Below are positions 1-5,540 of a stretch of 5,540 nucleotides of DNA, one piece after another; the first letter of the stretch is position 1; every line of letters begins with the position of its first letter. The notes below the pieces were generated by a model. That model was not told where the DNA came from. It was given only the letters and a program-made list of their open reading frames with translations, and searched no databases. Location: positions 1-5,540 of the forward strand of contig JAMWDC010000163.1 in NCBI GenBank assembly GCA_023819025.1. The letters run 5' to 3'. The DNA comes from Candidatus Omnitrophota bacterium (GTDB lineage Bacteria > Omnitrophota > Omnitrophia > Omnitrophales > Aquincolibacteriaceae). The translations under genes were made by a program, and so were the position numbers.

Positions 1-844
1 GGGTCTTATTCAAGCGAAGTTTTGCCATAAAGAGTTCCGGAGCCAAATCCTCTCTTCGAAAATCATGAATTTCGTGCTCCTGGAAAGATCTTAAATCTTT
101 GTTTTTATCGCTGCGGAACCCCATCATTTTGCTGTAAAGATCCTTTTTAGCAAAATCATCCCCAACGAGCGAACCAACCACAGCCTTTAACACTAACGGG
201 TGCGCGGTGTTCAAATTAATCTCCCCGAACCCCGAATAAACCGTCAGAAATGAACGGAGGCCTTCAAGATCTTCAAACGGAATGTCTTCCAAAAGATAGA
301 GTTCCTCAAACGATCCAATACGTTCCTTCTGGCGCAACTTCATAACCTCTTTGATCCAATCCTTGCCGTCCGTTTTCAGAGGCCGTACCTCATCCCCATA
401 GAGTTCCAAAAACTTTTTAAGGATACCTTCTGAGACCGCATTCAGGTCGAGCTTCGATTCTTCATCCGATATCAAAATGGAGATCCGCTCCTCCCACGCA
501 TCTTCTAGATTCATTCGTCCATACCAAATATCCTGAAGACTGTCTTCATGTGGATAGGGATCCTCCAGGATAACCGATTCTGCGAGATAGAGACCCGAGA
601 TAAAATCAACCTTGTTCTCAAATTCGGCGATCCCACGGTCCTGTAAAAGAATCACCTGCCGGCTTTGAAAACATAATTTCACTACAATCACGGAAAAGAT
701 AGAAATCACCCCTAAGGTGGTAATCAGTATGGAACCCCTGGCGTGATTCAGAGAACGGCAGACGCAAAAAACAGGGAGCAGGAAACGAGATTTCCAAGAA
801 AAACGGGGGAAACCACTTTTGAGGCAACATGAAACGTCGATCAT
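1..844 (-). CDS. gspK: Minor pseudopilin GspK, T2SS tip subunit (partial, C-terminus beyond window)
   Basis: The frame is open from ATG at 844 to the window edge, giving 281 codons without a stop; an in-frame TAA lies just upstream of the ATG. GspK caps the pseudopilus tip with GspI and GspJ in the periplasmic space. A class III prepilin signal is visible: HARG/SILITTLGVISIF, with cleavage after Gly37 and a hydrophobic stretch at about 38-56. Position +5 is Thr, not Glu, which fits GspK, the one pseudopilin that normally lacks Glu5. Family signatures follow: KLDLNAVSEGILKKF (131-145), the first helical-domain entry, and SFEELYLLEDIP (178-189) leading to LTVYSGFGEINLNTAHPLVL (200-219), the classic GspK second half. 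The 37-residue leader is unusually long and holds four Cys. No ATG, GTG or TTG gives a shorter leader, and no strong ribosome binding site precedes 844. Family call is secure; the exact start is less so. Confidence 0.9.
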   Translation of the reverse strand, partial: MIDVSCCLKSGFPRFSWKSRFLLPVFCVCRSLNHARGSILITTLGVISIFSVIVVKLCFQSRQVILLQDRGIAEFENKVDFISGLYLAESVILEDPYPHEDSLQDIWYGRMNLEDAWEERISILISDEESKLDLNAVSEGILKKFLELYGDEVRPLKTDGKDWIKEVMKLRQKERIGSFEELYLLEDIPFEDLEGLRSFLTVYSGFGEINLNTAHPLVLKAVVGSLVGDDFAKKDLYSKMMGFRSDKNKDLRSFQEHEIHDFRREDLAPELFMAKLRLNKT

Positions 845-1040
845 GGCTTGATTCAAGACACTTTAAAAAAATTATCCCCCCATGCCGTCAGATTTCAAGA
901 ATCACGGAGGATCCTTAAGCAACGGAGACGCGGCAGATCCTGAGAAAGGAAGTCTGACTGCGAATTCCGGATTGATATTCTTTTATGATTTCCTCCCCGA
1001 TCCTTGTGAACACGACATCTCTTTTTGCGTCTATCTTTGT
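845..1040 (-). other. gspJ-gspK intergenic gap (no gene seen)
   Basis: This gap is unusually long for an operon with overlapping genes elsewhere. It holds the candidate promoter at 871-898 and, next to it, a run of six G and then seven T on the minus strand with no convincing hairpin before it, so I do not call a terminator. Immediately after the gspJ stop the same frame stays open for 41 more codons, to TAA at 915-917. That frame is rich in charged residues but has no recognisable motif and no good start. Confidence 0.6.
871..898 (-). promoter_or_regulatory. Candidate sigma70-type promoter upstream of gspK
   Basis: Reading the minus strand, TTGAAA (893-898, five of six matches to TTGACA) is followed by a 16-nt spacer and GATAAT (871-876, five of six matches to TATAAT). 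Transcription would begin near 863-865, about 20 nt before the gspK ATG. It sits in the non-coding gap between gspJ and gspK, where an internal promoter is plausible. A chance match in AT-rich sequence is possible, and the spacer includes a run of G. Confidence 0.45.
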
Positions 1041-1652
1041 TTACGTCCCCTCTGCCTGCAGATATCCCCATCTTCCCTGTGGGATCTCCATAACTTTTGA
1101 AAGTGAAAATTCACGTGATAATGCCCTGATTCCAATCACCATCCGGACTGCCCTCGGAATTCCGTAATACGGTTCGTCCAGCCAGAAGGGCTCAAAGCGA
1201 GTTTCGCCTTTTTCATCTTTATAGGGAAACTCAAATAAAAGAGAGCCTACATTTTTCACGAGAATGTGCTCGACGGATTGCCCCTGCGATAGTTTGTCAG
1301 TCCACTTCTGTTCCAGCCGGACCAGGAAACGATCTTTGAGGAAATAGCGGATGAGAAAAATGTCATGGGTTTGTGCGCCGTTTCGTTTTGTTTTATCCAA
1401 AAGGGCCGGGAAACAAATCTCGTCCGCTTTCCCTTTGAAATGTGCACCCCTTAGTAAAACCGTATTTCTTAAATCTTTTTCTATCGAAATAAACGCAAGA
1501 CAAAAAGGGGTACGACTCTGAAAACTTTCCCAGATCCTTTTTTCAGCCGTGAAGACCTGCCCGAACCCCATCAAAAGTCCGGAACCCGCAAAGGCAAGGA
1601 TCAAGGCCGCCAAAAGCAACTCCACAAGAATCTGTCCGCAATCTCCTTTCAT
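1041..1652 (-). CDS. gspJ: Minor pseudopilin GspJ
   Basis: The 203-residue product has the usual GspJ length. GspJ is an inner-membrane-anchored pseudopilin that joins GspI and GspK in the T2SS pseudopilus tip after prepilin peptidase cleavage. The prepilin signal is short: MKGDCG/QILVELLLAALILAF, with predicted cleavage after Gly6, Glu11 as the conserved +5 glutamate, and a hydrophobic helix at about 8-30. Residue +1 is Gln where Phe or Met is usual. Near the C-terminus, GIPRAVRMVIGI (164-175) matches the P-x-A-V-x-hydrophobic strand typical of GspJ. The ATG overlaps the gspI TGA as ATGA, and an AAGAGG motif lies 8 nt upstream, so translational coupling with gspI is likely. GspJ is preferred over other minor pseudopilins because of length, the PRAV strand and its place between gspI and gspK. 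Confidence 0.87.
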   Translation of the reverse strand: MKGDCGQILVELLLAALILAFAGSGLLMGFGQVFTAEKRIWESFQSRTPFCLAFISIEKDLRNTVLLRGAHFKGKADEICFPALLDKTKRNGAQTHDIFLIRYFLKDRFLVRLEQKWTDKLSQGQSVEHILVKNVGSLLFEFPYKDEKGETRFEPFWLDEPYYGIPRAVRMVIGIRALSREFSLSKVMEIPQGRWGYLQAEGT

Positions 1653-2005
1653 GTCACCGTCCTCTTAGGAATCCATGCATCCATGCTTAGGATCTCTCGA
1701 TCCCGATCCGCCACCACGCATATCTTGATCGTTTGATAAGAAGGATGAACGGATTTGCCCTGGACATCAAATATCCATCCCTCCTCCGAAATTTCCTTGC
1801 CACCGAAAGCGAGAAGATCTGGACGATTACCTGTACGAATGTTAAAAAAGATATTTTCTGTCTGAAGAAGTGCTTTCATAATTTGATCCGACCTTTTGCA
1901 CAAAGCAAGTACCTGACACATCGTATTCATCCATGCAACTATCACGATGGACAATGTCAACACTGCAATGAAGACCTCCACCAGCAGAAAACCCTTTGAA
2001 GACAT
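1649..2005 (-). CDS. gspI: Minor pseudopilin, GspI-like
   Basis: The 118-residue product fits the usual GspI size (about 120). GspI nucleates the pseudopilus tip with GspJ and GspK. The N-terminus is a canonical prepilin signal: MSSKG/FLLVEVFIAVLTLSIVIVAW, with cleavage after Gly5, Phe at +1, Glu10 at +5 and one hydrophobic helix. The remainder is a small alpha/beta domain with no strong motif, so the choice of GspI over GspH rests on length, canonical Phe/Glu positions, and placement between gspG and gspJ. I chose the ATG at 2005 because it gives a standard short leader and has GGAT 6 nt upstream. The same frame is open to an ATG at 2095, which would add 30 residues ahead of the signal; that start directly follows an in-frame TGA and has no good ribosome binding site. 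The end overlaps gspJ by 4 nt. Confidence 0.78.
   Translation of the reverse strand: MSSKGFLLVEVFIAVLTLSIVIVAWMNTMCQVLALCKRSDQIMKALLQTENIFFNIRTGNRPDLLAFGGKEISEEGWIFDVQGKSVHPSYQTIKICVVADRDREILSMDAWIPKRTVT
1661..1666 (-). promoter_or_regulatory. Ribosome binding site of gspJ
   Basis: AAGAGG on the minus strand lies inside the end of gspI, 8 nt before the gspJ ATG. It supports the start at 1652 and, with the ATGA overlap, coupled translation of the two tip pseudopilins. Confidence 0.7.
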
Positions 2006-2159
2006 ACTGTTATCCGCACCCGAATGCGATTTACCCGTTTTTTCCCATGACAGAAATATCCAATAACGGATCGACCCCACACGCTGGACCTTCATTCAGA
2101 ATTTTCGCTCTACATGCTGGCGAACCCGACGCGTTGTGTGGTGGGCATCATTCAAAATT
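2006..2159 (-). other. gspG-gspI gap (position where gspH often lies)
   Basis: No separate gene fits here. The distal part (2006-2095) is in frame with gspI and could be a 30-residue N-terminal extension if the ATG at 2095 were used. The proximal part (2096-2159) has no gene, no clear promoter and no hairpin that I accept as a terminator. In classical T2SS operons gspH lies between gspG and gspI; nothing resembling a prepilin signal occurs in this gap. Confidence 0.6.
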
Positions 2160-2570
2160 TTAATCTTCCTGCCAATTGGCAATGTCATCTGCCGTCCCTT
2201 CCTGCTCATCAGAGCCCGACGAATAAAGATCATAACCTTCCGGATTCTGAATCCCGGGGAAGCGGTAAATGTAAGGATGTCCCCATGGGTCTCTGGGGAA
2301 TCCCCTTTTGAAATAGGGGCCCCGCCATTGCAACAAATTCTGCGGCCTATGGATAAGCTCCTCCAAAGAAGTGGGGTAACGGCCTGTATCCAGTTCAAAG
2401 AGATCCAGTGCCATGGCGATGCCCCCGGAAATATCCGCCTTTGCGGCCTCAACCCTCGCCCATTCCGTTCTCCCCGCTAACCGCGGACTTACGAGTCCCG
2501 CCAGAATCCCAAGAATCACGACCACGATCAAAAGTTCGATAAGTGTAAAACCCGATACACCCTTGTCCAC
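2160..2570 (-). CDS. gspG: Major pseudopilin GspG
   Basis: GspG is the main subunit of the T2SS pseudopilus, assembled from the inner membrane after processing by prepilin peptidase. The 136-residue product has the family length. Its signal is textbook: MDKGVSG/FTLIELLIVVVILGILAG, with cleavage after Gly7, Phe8 at +1 and Glu12 at +5. The body follows the GspG pattern in order: ADISGGIAMALDLFELDTG (45-63), YPTSLEELI (65-73), WRGPYFK then FPRDPWGHPYIY (82-102), and YDLYSSGSDEQEGTADDI (113-130), the acidic C-terminal loop that binds calcium in characterised GspG proteins. The start is GTG; an in-frame TAA, which is the gspF stop, lies 6 nt upstream, so no longer start is possible. A GAGGT ribosome binding site overlaps that stop. 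GspG is distinguished from type IV pilins by the DPWG motif and the C-terminal loop. Confidence 0.96.
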   Translation of the reverse strand: MDKGVSGFTLIELLIVVVILGILAGLVSPRLAGRTEWARVEAAKADISGGIAMALDLFELDTGRYPTSLEELIHRPQNLLQWRGPYFKRGFPRDPWGHPYIYRFPGIQNPEGYDLYSSGSDEQEGTADDIANWQED

Positions 2571-2576
2571 TGCACA

Positions 2577-3674
2577 TTACCTCACAAATTCATTGATTTC
2601 AAAAATTGGAAGTATGGAACTGATCACAAGAAAAGCCACCGTCATGCCGACTCCCACGATCATGGCCGGCTCGAGAATCTTGAGAATAAAGTGCGTCAAC
2701 GATTCTATTTCACGCTCGGTTTCGTGCGCAATCTGGCCTAGCGTTTCTGGAACCTGTCCAGATTCCTCACCCGCTTGCAGCAGGGCGTGGTGGGTCTCAC
2801 TCAACCAAAAGGCCCCTTGAAGGGAACATGCCAAACCTCTCCCCTCGGCAAGCAATTTTCGGGATCGCACCAAATCTTTCCGAACGAATTCCTTGTTAAA
2901 AGTATCCCGGACCATATCCATCGCATCTAAAATTGGGATGCCGCTTTTCAGTAGAAGCGACAGGAGTGACGCAAACCGGTAAACAATGCACTTTTTGAAT
3001 AGTCCGCCTACAACCGGCCAGCGAATCGCTATCCTCCACACTCGCCCGCGGCGATTTAGAAAAATTAAAAATCCGATAATGAGAAGGAGACACAAAGCCA
3101 TCGAAAGCTGTACCGCGGGTTGACCGAATGACAAAATCACCCGGGTCATTCCCGGGAGCGTTTCGCCGAACTCTTCATAAAATGCGGCCAGTTTGGGGAG
3201 GACAAACTTCAGGAGCACCACCATCGTAATGCCCCCGAATGAAAGGACAAACCCTGGATAGGCGAGGGCCTCGCGGACCCTTCGCCGGCGCTCCTCCTCC
3301 CTCTCAAGATATCTGGAAACTTCTCCAAGGACGGACTCCAAATTGCCTGAACATTCACCGGCACGAATCATTTGGGTATAATAAAAGGGGAAAATCCCGG
3401 ACCGTATCTGCAAGGCCTCCGAAAGGCTTTTTCCTTGCCTGATCTGATCCTGAATCTCCGCAAGGATTGTATCCGGAATGGCCTGGCTATGTTGTTGTCT
3501 CATGATTTCCAAGGATCTCAAAATCGGAATCCCTGCCTTGAGAAGACGGGCAAGATTTGCCGCGAAGATCCTCAAATGAATTTTCACTTTCTGGTCTATC
3601 TTCTTTTCCTTGCCAAGATCTAGATCCTCCTGGAGTCTGTCAAACATCAAATCCATCTCATCCATTCTTGTCAT
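2577..3674 (-). CDS. gspF: T2SS inner-membrane platform protein GspF (PilC/PulF family)
   Basis: GspF is the polytopic inner-membrane platform that couples the assembly ATPase GspE to pseudopilus growth. The 365-residue product has two copies of the T2SSF domain, at about 33-158 and 233-353. The internal duplication is plain: LLKAGIPILRSLE (44-56) matches LLKSGIPILDAMD (241-253), and RAGECSGNLESVL (104-116) matches QAGEESGQVPETL (300-312). Hydrophobic segments lie at about 138-162, 188-207 and 330-356, as usual for the family. The frame stays open further upstream to 3899, but that part lies inside gspD. I chose the ATG at 3674 because AAGGAG sits 7 nt upstream. It overlaps the gspD end by 17 nt. 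Compared with typical 400-residue members, the N-terminal segment before the first domain is short and lacks the usual Tyr/Ala/Asp/Gly-containing start. It precedes gspG by 6 nt. Confidence 0.95.
   Translation of the reverse strand: MTRMDEMDLMFDRLQEDLDLGKEKKIDQKVKIHLRIFAANLARLLKAGIPILRSLEIMRQQHSQAIPDTILAEIQDQIRQGKSLSEALQIRSGIFPFYYTQMIRAGECSGNLESVLGEVSRYLEREEERRRRVREALAYPGFVLSFGGITMVVLLKFVLPKLAAFYEEFGETLPGMTRVILSFGQPAVQLSMALCLLLIIGFLIFLNRRGRVWRIAIRWPVVGGLFKKCIVYRFASLLSLLLKSGIPILDAMDMVRDTFNKEFVRKDLVRSRKLLAEGRGLACSLQGAFWLSETHHALLQAGEESGQVPETLGQIAHETEREIESLTHFILKILEPAMIVGVGMTVAFLVISSILPIFEINEFVR
2579..2583 (-). promoter_or_regulatory. Ribosome binding site of gspG, overlapping the gspF stop
   Basis: GAGGT on the minus strand spans the last codon and stop of gspF and sits 8 nt from the gspG GTG. 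It confirms GTG at 2570 as the start and implies that ribosomes finishing gspF could feed gspG translation. Confidence 0.7.
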
Positions 3675-5391
3675 GACGGTTCTCCTTCTTGCCACCGATC
3701 CAGAAAATAAAATCACCTCCATTTGGAACTGGCTTTTCCCAGTAGGGAATCTCCCCGACGTACGCATAGCGAAGCGGATCGACATAGGTCGTCCGGTAAG
3801 GAGTCCCATACGATTCCTTTCCAAAGGCCTCAAAAGAGTGCGCCTTCCCATGCCGGTCGAAAAAGCGGCGGCCTTCCCGGCTTGTCTTGTGGGATTCAAT
3901 GATTCTAGGCGTCAAAAATGTAACGAGCTCTGTCTTTGCAAAATCATGGGACCTCGACTGAAAGGCCCTTCCCAATAACGGAATCGATCCAAGCAACGGA
4001 ACCTTGGATGATTGCTTCTCCTGGCGATCCTGGATGAGCCCTCCGATCACAAGCGTTGTTCCGGATTTTATCAAGACGGTGGTGTCAAGTTCCTGCGTTG
4101 TCACCACTGGAATCCGGGTCCTGGTAAATGTGGTATTGGAACCCTGTGCAACACCTTCAAGTTCTACGGCCTGATTGGAGCTTGACACCTCCGGCCGGAT
4201 CCGTATCTGGACAAAATCATCATGGGAAATTCTTGGACGGACCCGGAGCGTCACGCCCACGTCCACAAATTGGACATTGTCCGCCGTATTCGTGGAATTA
4301 GGTGTCTGGACCACCGTCTGGGATATGAAAGGCTCACGTGTCGCAACCGACAGTTTCGCTTCCTCGTCATTGAGCACCGTAATCCGCGGACTTGATAGAA
4401 GATTGGTCTTTCCGACCCTCTCTAAAAGATCCAAAACGACGCTGAAATTGTCCTTTTCGGATTTCAGTGAAAATGCCGCCAGTGTCGCAGTGCCTACGGG
4501 AGGTGATACCGCAAGCGGGGCAACAGCCTTCAAGGTCTTAGCATCCGAAATCTCACGAATGATTTTCTCCCAGCTGATTCCCTGGCGAAAACTGTCGTTC
4601 AGGCGGACCTCAACAATTTTGGCCTCGATCAAAACTTGCGGGACTTGAATGTCCAAGGCACGGATAAAATTTCTGACCCATCGAATCCGGCTGGGGATAT
4701 CCACAACCACCACACGGTTGGCCCGTTTGTCAATTTCGAGTTTCCCTAATCCCCCCTCCATCCAACCCTGGAGTTTTGTCTCTAAATCCTCAACACGGGC
4801 ATAGCGCAGATGAAACACTTTGGTTGTCTGAGGACGGTCGGACACCCGGATAAAATCTTCCATGGATTCAAGAATATGGGGCAGTTCGGTAATGACCAAA
4901 GTATTTGTGCGCGGCTCGATCAGGATGTTTCCAAACCGGCTCTTCAGTTCGGTCAGCTTACCGGCGACAGCCTCCGCGGATGCATAATGTAGATCATAGG
5001 ATCGCGTCATCCGGATATCCTCGTAAGGCCTGCCGTACTTCTCAAGATAGTCTTTCTCAGACATGACCTTGATAATCGTGCCATCCTCAACCGCTGCCAA
5101 TCCCTGCGACTGGAGAATGGTCCGAAGGGCTTCCCGCACCGGGACATCCTGGAGAAACATTGAAATCTCGCCTTGGACATTTTGTCCCGCAACGATATTG
5201 AGTCCAGATTTTTTGGAGAGGATCTTAAAGACGTCAAGAATATTCACCCCTTGGAGTTCGAGCGTTACGGTCGGATCGGCCGTGACCGGGGCCGGCTGGA
5301 TGTCTTCGGCACAAACAACCGGCAGAAACAGGAAGCAACAAACAAGAAGCAAGAAAAAAACTATGGAAAAACGGGGATAGTTTATCCACAT
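3658..5391 (-). CDS. gspD: T2SS outer-membrane secretin GspD (PilQ-like architecture)
   Basis: Secretins form the multimeric outer-membrane channel through which T2SS substrates leave the cell. From ATG 5391 the product has 577 residues. In order: a Sec signal peptide (1-28, cleavage near VVCA/ED); an N0/STN domain (about 42-100) with LELQGVNILDVFKILSKKSG; two secretin-N ring domains (about 131-183 and 192-247), each with the x-L-x-Y-A start and an N-x-x-V/L-V-V/I strand; and the secretin domain (about 252-500), with LIEAKIVEVRL, LLSSPRITVLNDEEAKLSV, the GTTLVIGGLIQD strand and the signature VPLLGSIPLLGRAF (464-477). A 77-residue tail follows, rich in Tyr and Trp, with no recognised motif. 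The start is uncertain: ATG 5421 and GTG 5457 are in frame. GTG 5457 has GGGGA upstream and lies only 17 nt from the previous stop, but would put about 22 residues before the signal peptide. The 3' end overlaps gspF. Confidence 0.93.
   Translation of the reverse strand: MWINYPRFSIVFFLLLVCCFLFLPVVCAEDIQPAPVTADPTVTLELQGVNILDVFKILSKKSGLNIVAGQNVQGEISMFLQDVPVREALRTILQSQGLAAVEDGTIIKVMSEKDYLEKYGRPYEDIRMTRSYDLHYASAEAVAGKLTELKSRFGNILIEPRTNTLVITELPHILESMEDFIRVSDRPQTTKVFHLRYARVEDLETKLQGWMEGGLGKLEIDKRANRVVVVDIPSRIRWVRNFIRALDIQVPQVLIEAKIVEVRLNDSFRQGISWEKIIREISDAKTLKAVAPLAVSPPVGTATLAAFSLKSEKDNFSVVLDLLERVGKTNLLSSPRITVLNDEEAKLSVATREPFISQTVVQTPNSTNTADNVQFVDVGVTLRVRPRISHDDFVQIRIRPEVSSSNQAVELEGVAQGSNTTFTRTRIPVVTTQELDTTVLIKSGTTLVIGGLIQDRQEKQSSKVPLLGSIPLLGRAFQSRSHDFAKTELVTFLTPRIIESHKTSREGRRFFDRHGKAHSFEAFGKESYGTPYRTTYVDPLRYAYVGEIPYWEKPVPNGGDFIFWIGGKKENRHDKNG
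3682..3687 (-). promoter_or_regulatory. Ribosome binding site of gspF
   Basis: AAGGAG on the minus strand lies within the last codons of gspD, 7 nt before the ATG at 3674. It is the strongest Shine-Dalgarno motif in the window and decides the gspF start against the longer frame that runs back to 3899. Confidence 0.8.
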
Positions 5392-5474
5392 TTTCGTCGA
5401 TCTGCCGTCTTCATAAAACATCCGTCCTAATCCATGATAAGAAACATGAACTGTCACTTACTTTTCCCCATTCT
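5392..5474 (-). other. Leader between upstream gene and gspD, possibly coding
   Basis: This stretch is in frame with gspD and open from GTG 5457, so part of it may be the true N-terminus. GGGGA lies 7 nt before that GTG. GTGACA (5452-5457) resembles a -35 box, but no -10 box stands at an acceptable distance, so I see no promoter here and infer that gspD is transcribed from further upstream. Confidence 0.4.
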
Positions 5475-5540
5475 TTAAGGGATTTCAGTCCCGCGAAGCA
5501 TCATCCTATGTCCCTTAGCCTCATCCAAAGAAGCAATTGC
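5475..5540 (-). CDS. C-terminal end of an unidentified upstream gene (partial)
   Basis: One minus-strand frame is open from the window edge for 21 codons to TAA at 5475-5477, ending in GHRMMLRGTEIP. The other two minus frames close sooner (at codon 13 and codon 6). Its position 17 nt before the outermost gspD start would suit an upstream operon gene, such as another T2SS component, but the fragment is too short to assign, and an open run of this length can occur by chance. Confidence 0.35.
   Translation of the reverse strand, partial: AIASLDEAKGHRMMLRGTEIP

Noticed and set aside
618..830. 70-codon minus-strand frame starting at ATG 830
   Set aside because: It lies in another frame inside gspK, whose reading frame has clear family motifs across the same bases; the shorter frame has low-complexity Pro/Phe content and no motif.
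912..940. AGGATC/GATCCT inverted repeat in the gspJ-gspK gap
   Set aside because: Six-bp stem with a loop of more than 20 nt and no T-run directly after it; not convincing as a terminator or operator.
1671..1686. Tandem 8-nt repeat ATCCATGC x2
   Set aside because: It lies in the coding sequence of the gspI C-terminus (SMDAW region) and is only two copies; most likely chance.
2096..2452. 118-codon minus-strand frame overlapping gspG
   Set aside because: It is a shifted reading of gspG and has no prepilin signal or domain; the gspG frame is unambiguous.
3675..3899. 75-residue N-terminal extension of gspF
   Set aside because: Arg-rich sequence lying entirely within gspD; the ATG at 3674 has a strong AAGGAG 7 nt upstream and begins where family similarity becomes plausible.
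4175..4648. 157-codon plus-strand frame opposite the secretin
   Set aside because: Ser/Thr-rich antisense shadow of the conserved secretin domain, with no ribosome binding site and no recognisable motif.
5430..5457. Possible promoter before gspD (GTGACA with TATCAT)
   Set aside because: The spacer is only 12 nt, too short for a sigma70-type promoter, and no better -10 box stands at 16-18 nt.
5478..5491. Short inverted repeat GGGA-CTGAAA-TCCC at the end of the upstream gene
   Set aside because: Only a 4-bp stem, partly coding, and followed by TTAAAG rather than a T-run, so it is not a credible terminator.

Overview
The window carries one minus-strand gene cluster for a type II secretion system (T2SS) or closely related pseudopilus machine. 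It must come from a diderm (Gram-negative-type) bacterium, because it encodes an outer-membrane secretin together with inner-membrane and pseudopilin parts. Base composition looks roughly balanced. The proteins match T2SS families in motifs and fold signatures, but differ in detail from the classical proteobacterial set: the secretin has fewer N-domains, GspF lacks its usual N-terminus, and no gspE or gspH lies inside the block. That suggests a lineage outside the best-studied Gammaproteobacteria, but I cannot name the taxon from the sequence.

Transcription runs from the right edge to the left. 5475-5540 holds the last 21 codons of an unidentified upstream gene. 3658-5391 (possibly starting as far out as 5457) encodes the secretin GspD. 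2577-3674 encodes the inner-membrane platform protein GspF, whose start overlaps the end of gspD by 17 nt. 2160-2570 encodes the major pseudopilin GspG, with a GTG start 6 nt after gspF. After a 154-nt gap, 1649-2005 encodes a minor pseudopilin, best called GspI. 1041-1652 encodes minor pseudopilin GspJ, joined to gspI by an ATGA overlap. After a 197-nt gap with a good candidate sigma70-type promoter, gspK begins at 844 and runs off the left edge.

As a machine, GspG would be the main pseudopilus subunit, GspI-J-K the tip complex that starts assembly, GspF the membrane platform, and GspD the outer-membrane channel. The assembly ATPase (GspE), the GspL/M/C scaffold, a prepilin peptidase and GspH are not visible here and would have to lie elsewhere. 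Nothing on the plus strand looks like a real gene, and I saw no RNA gene, CRISPR array, insertion sequence or integration site. The window is a recognisable secretion operon with divergent details, not an obviously new system. The points most worth a second look are the internal promoter before gspK, the long cysteine-bearing GspK leader, the tyrosine-rich secretin tail and the shortened GspF.
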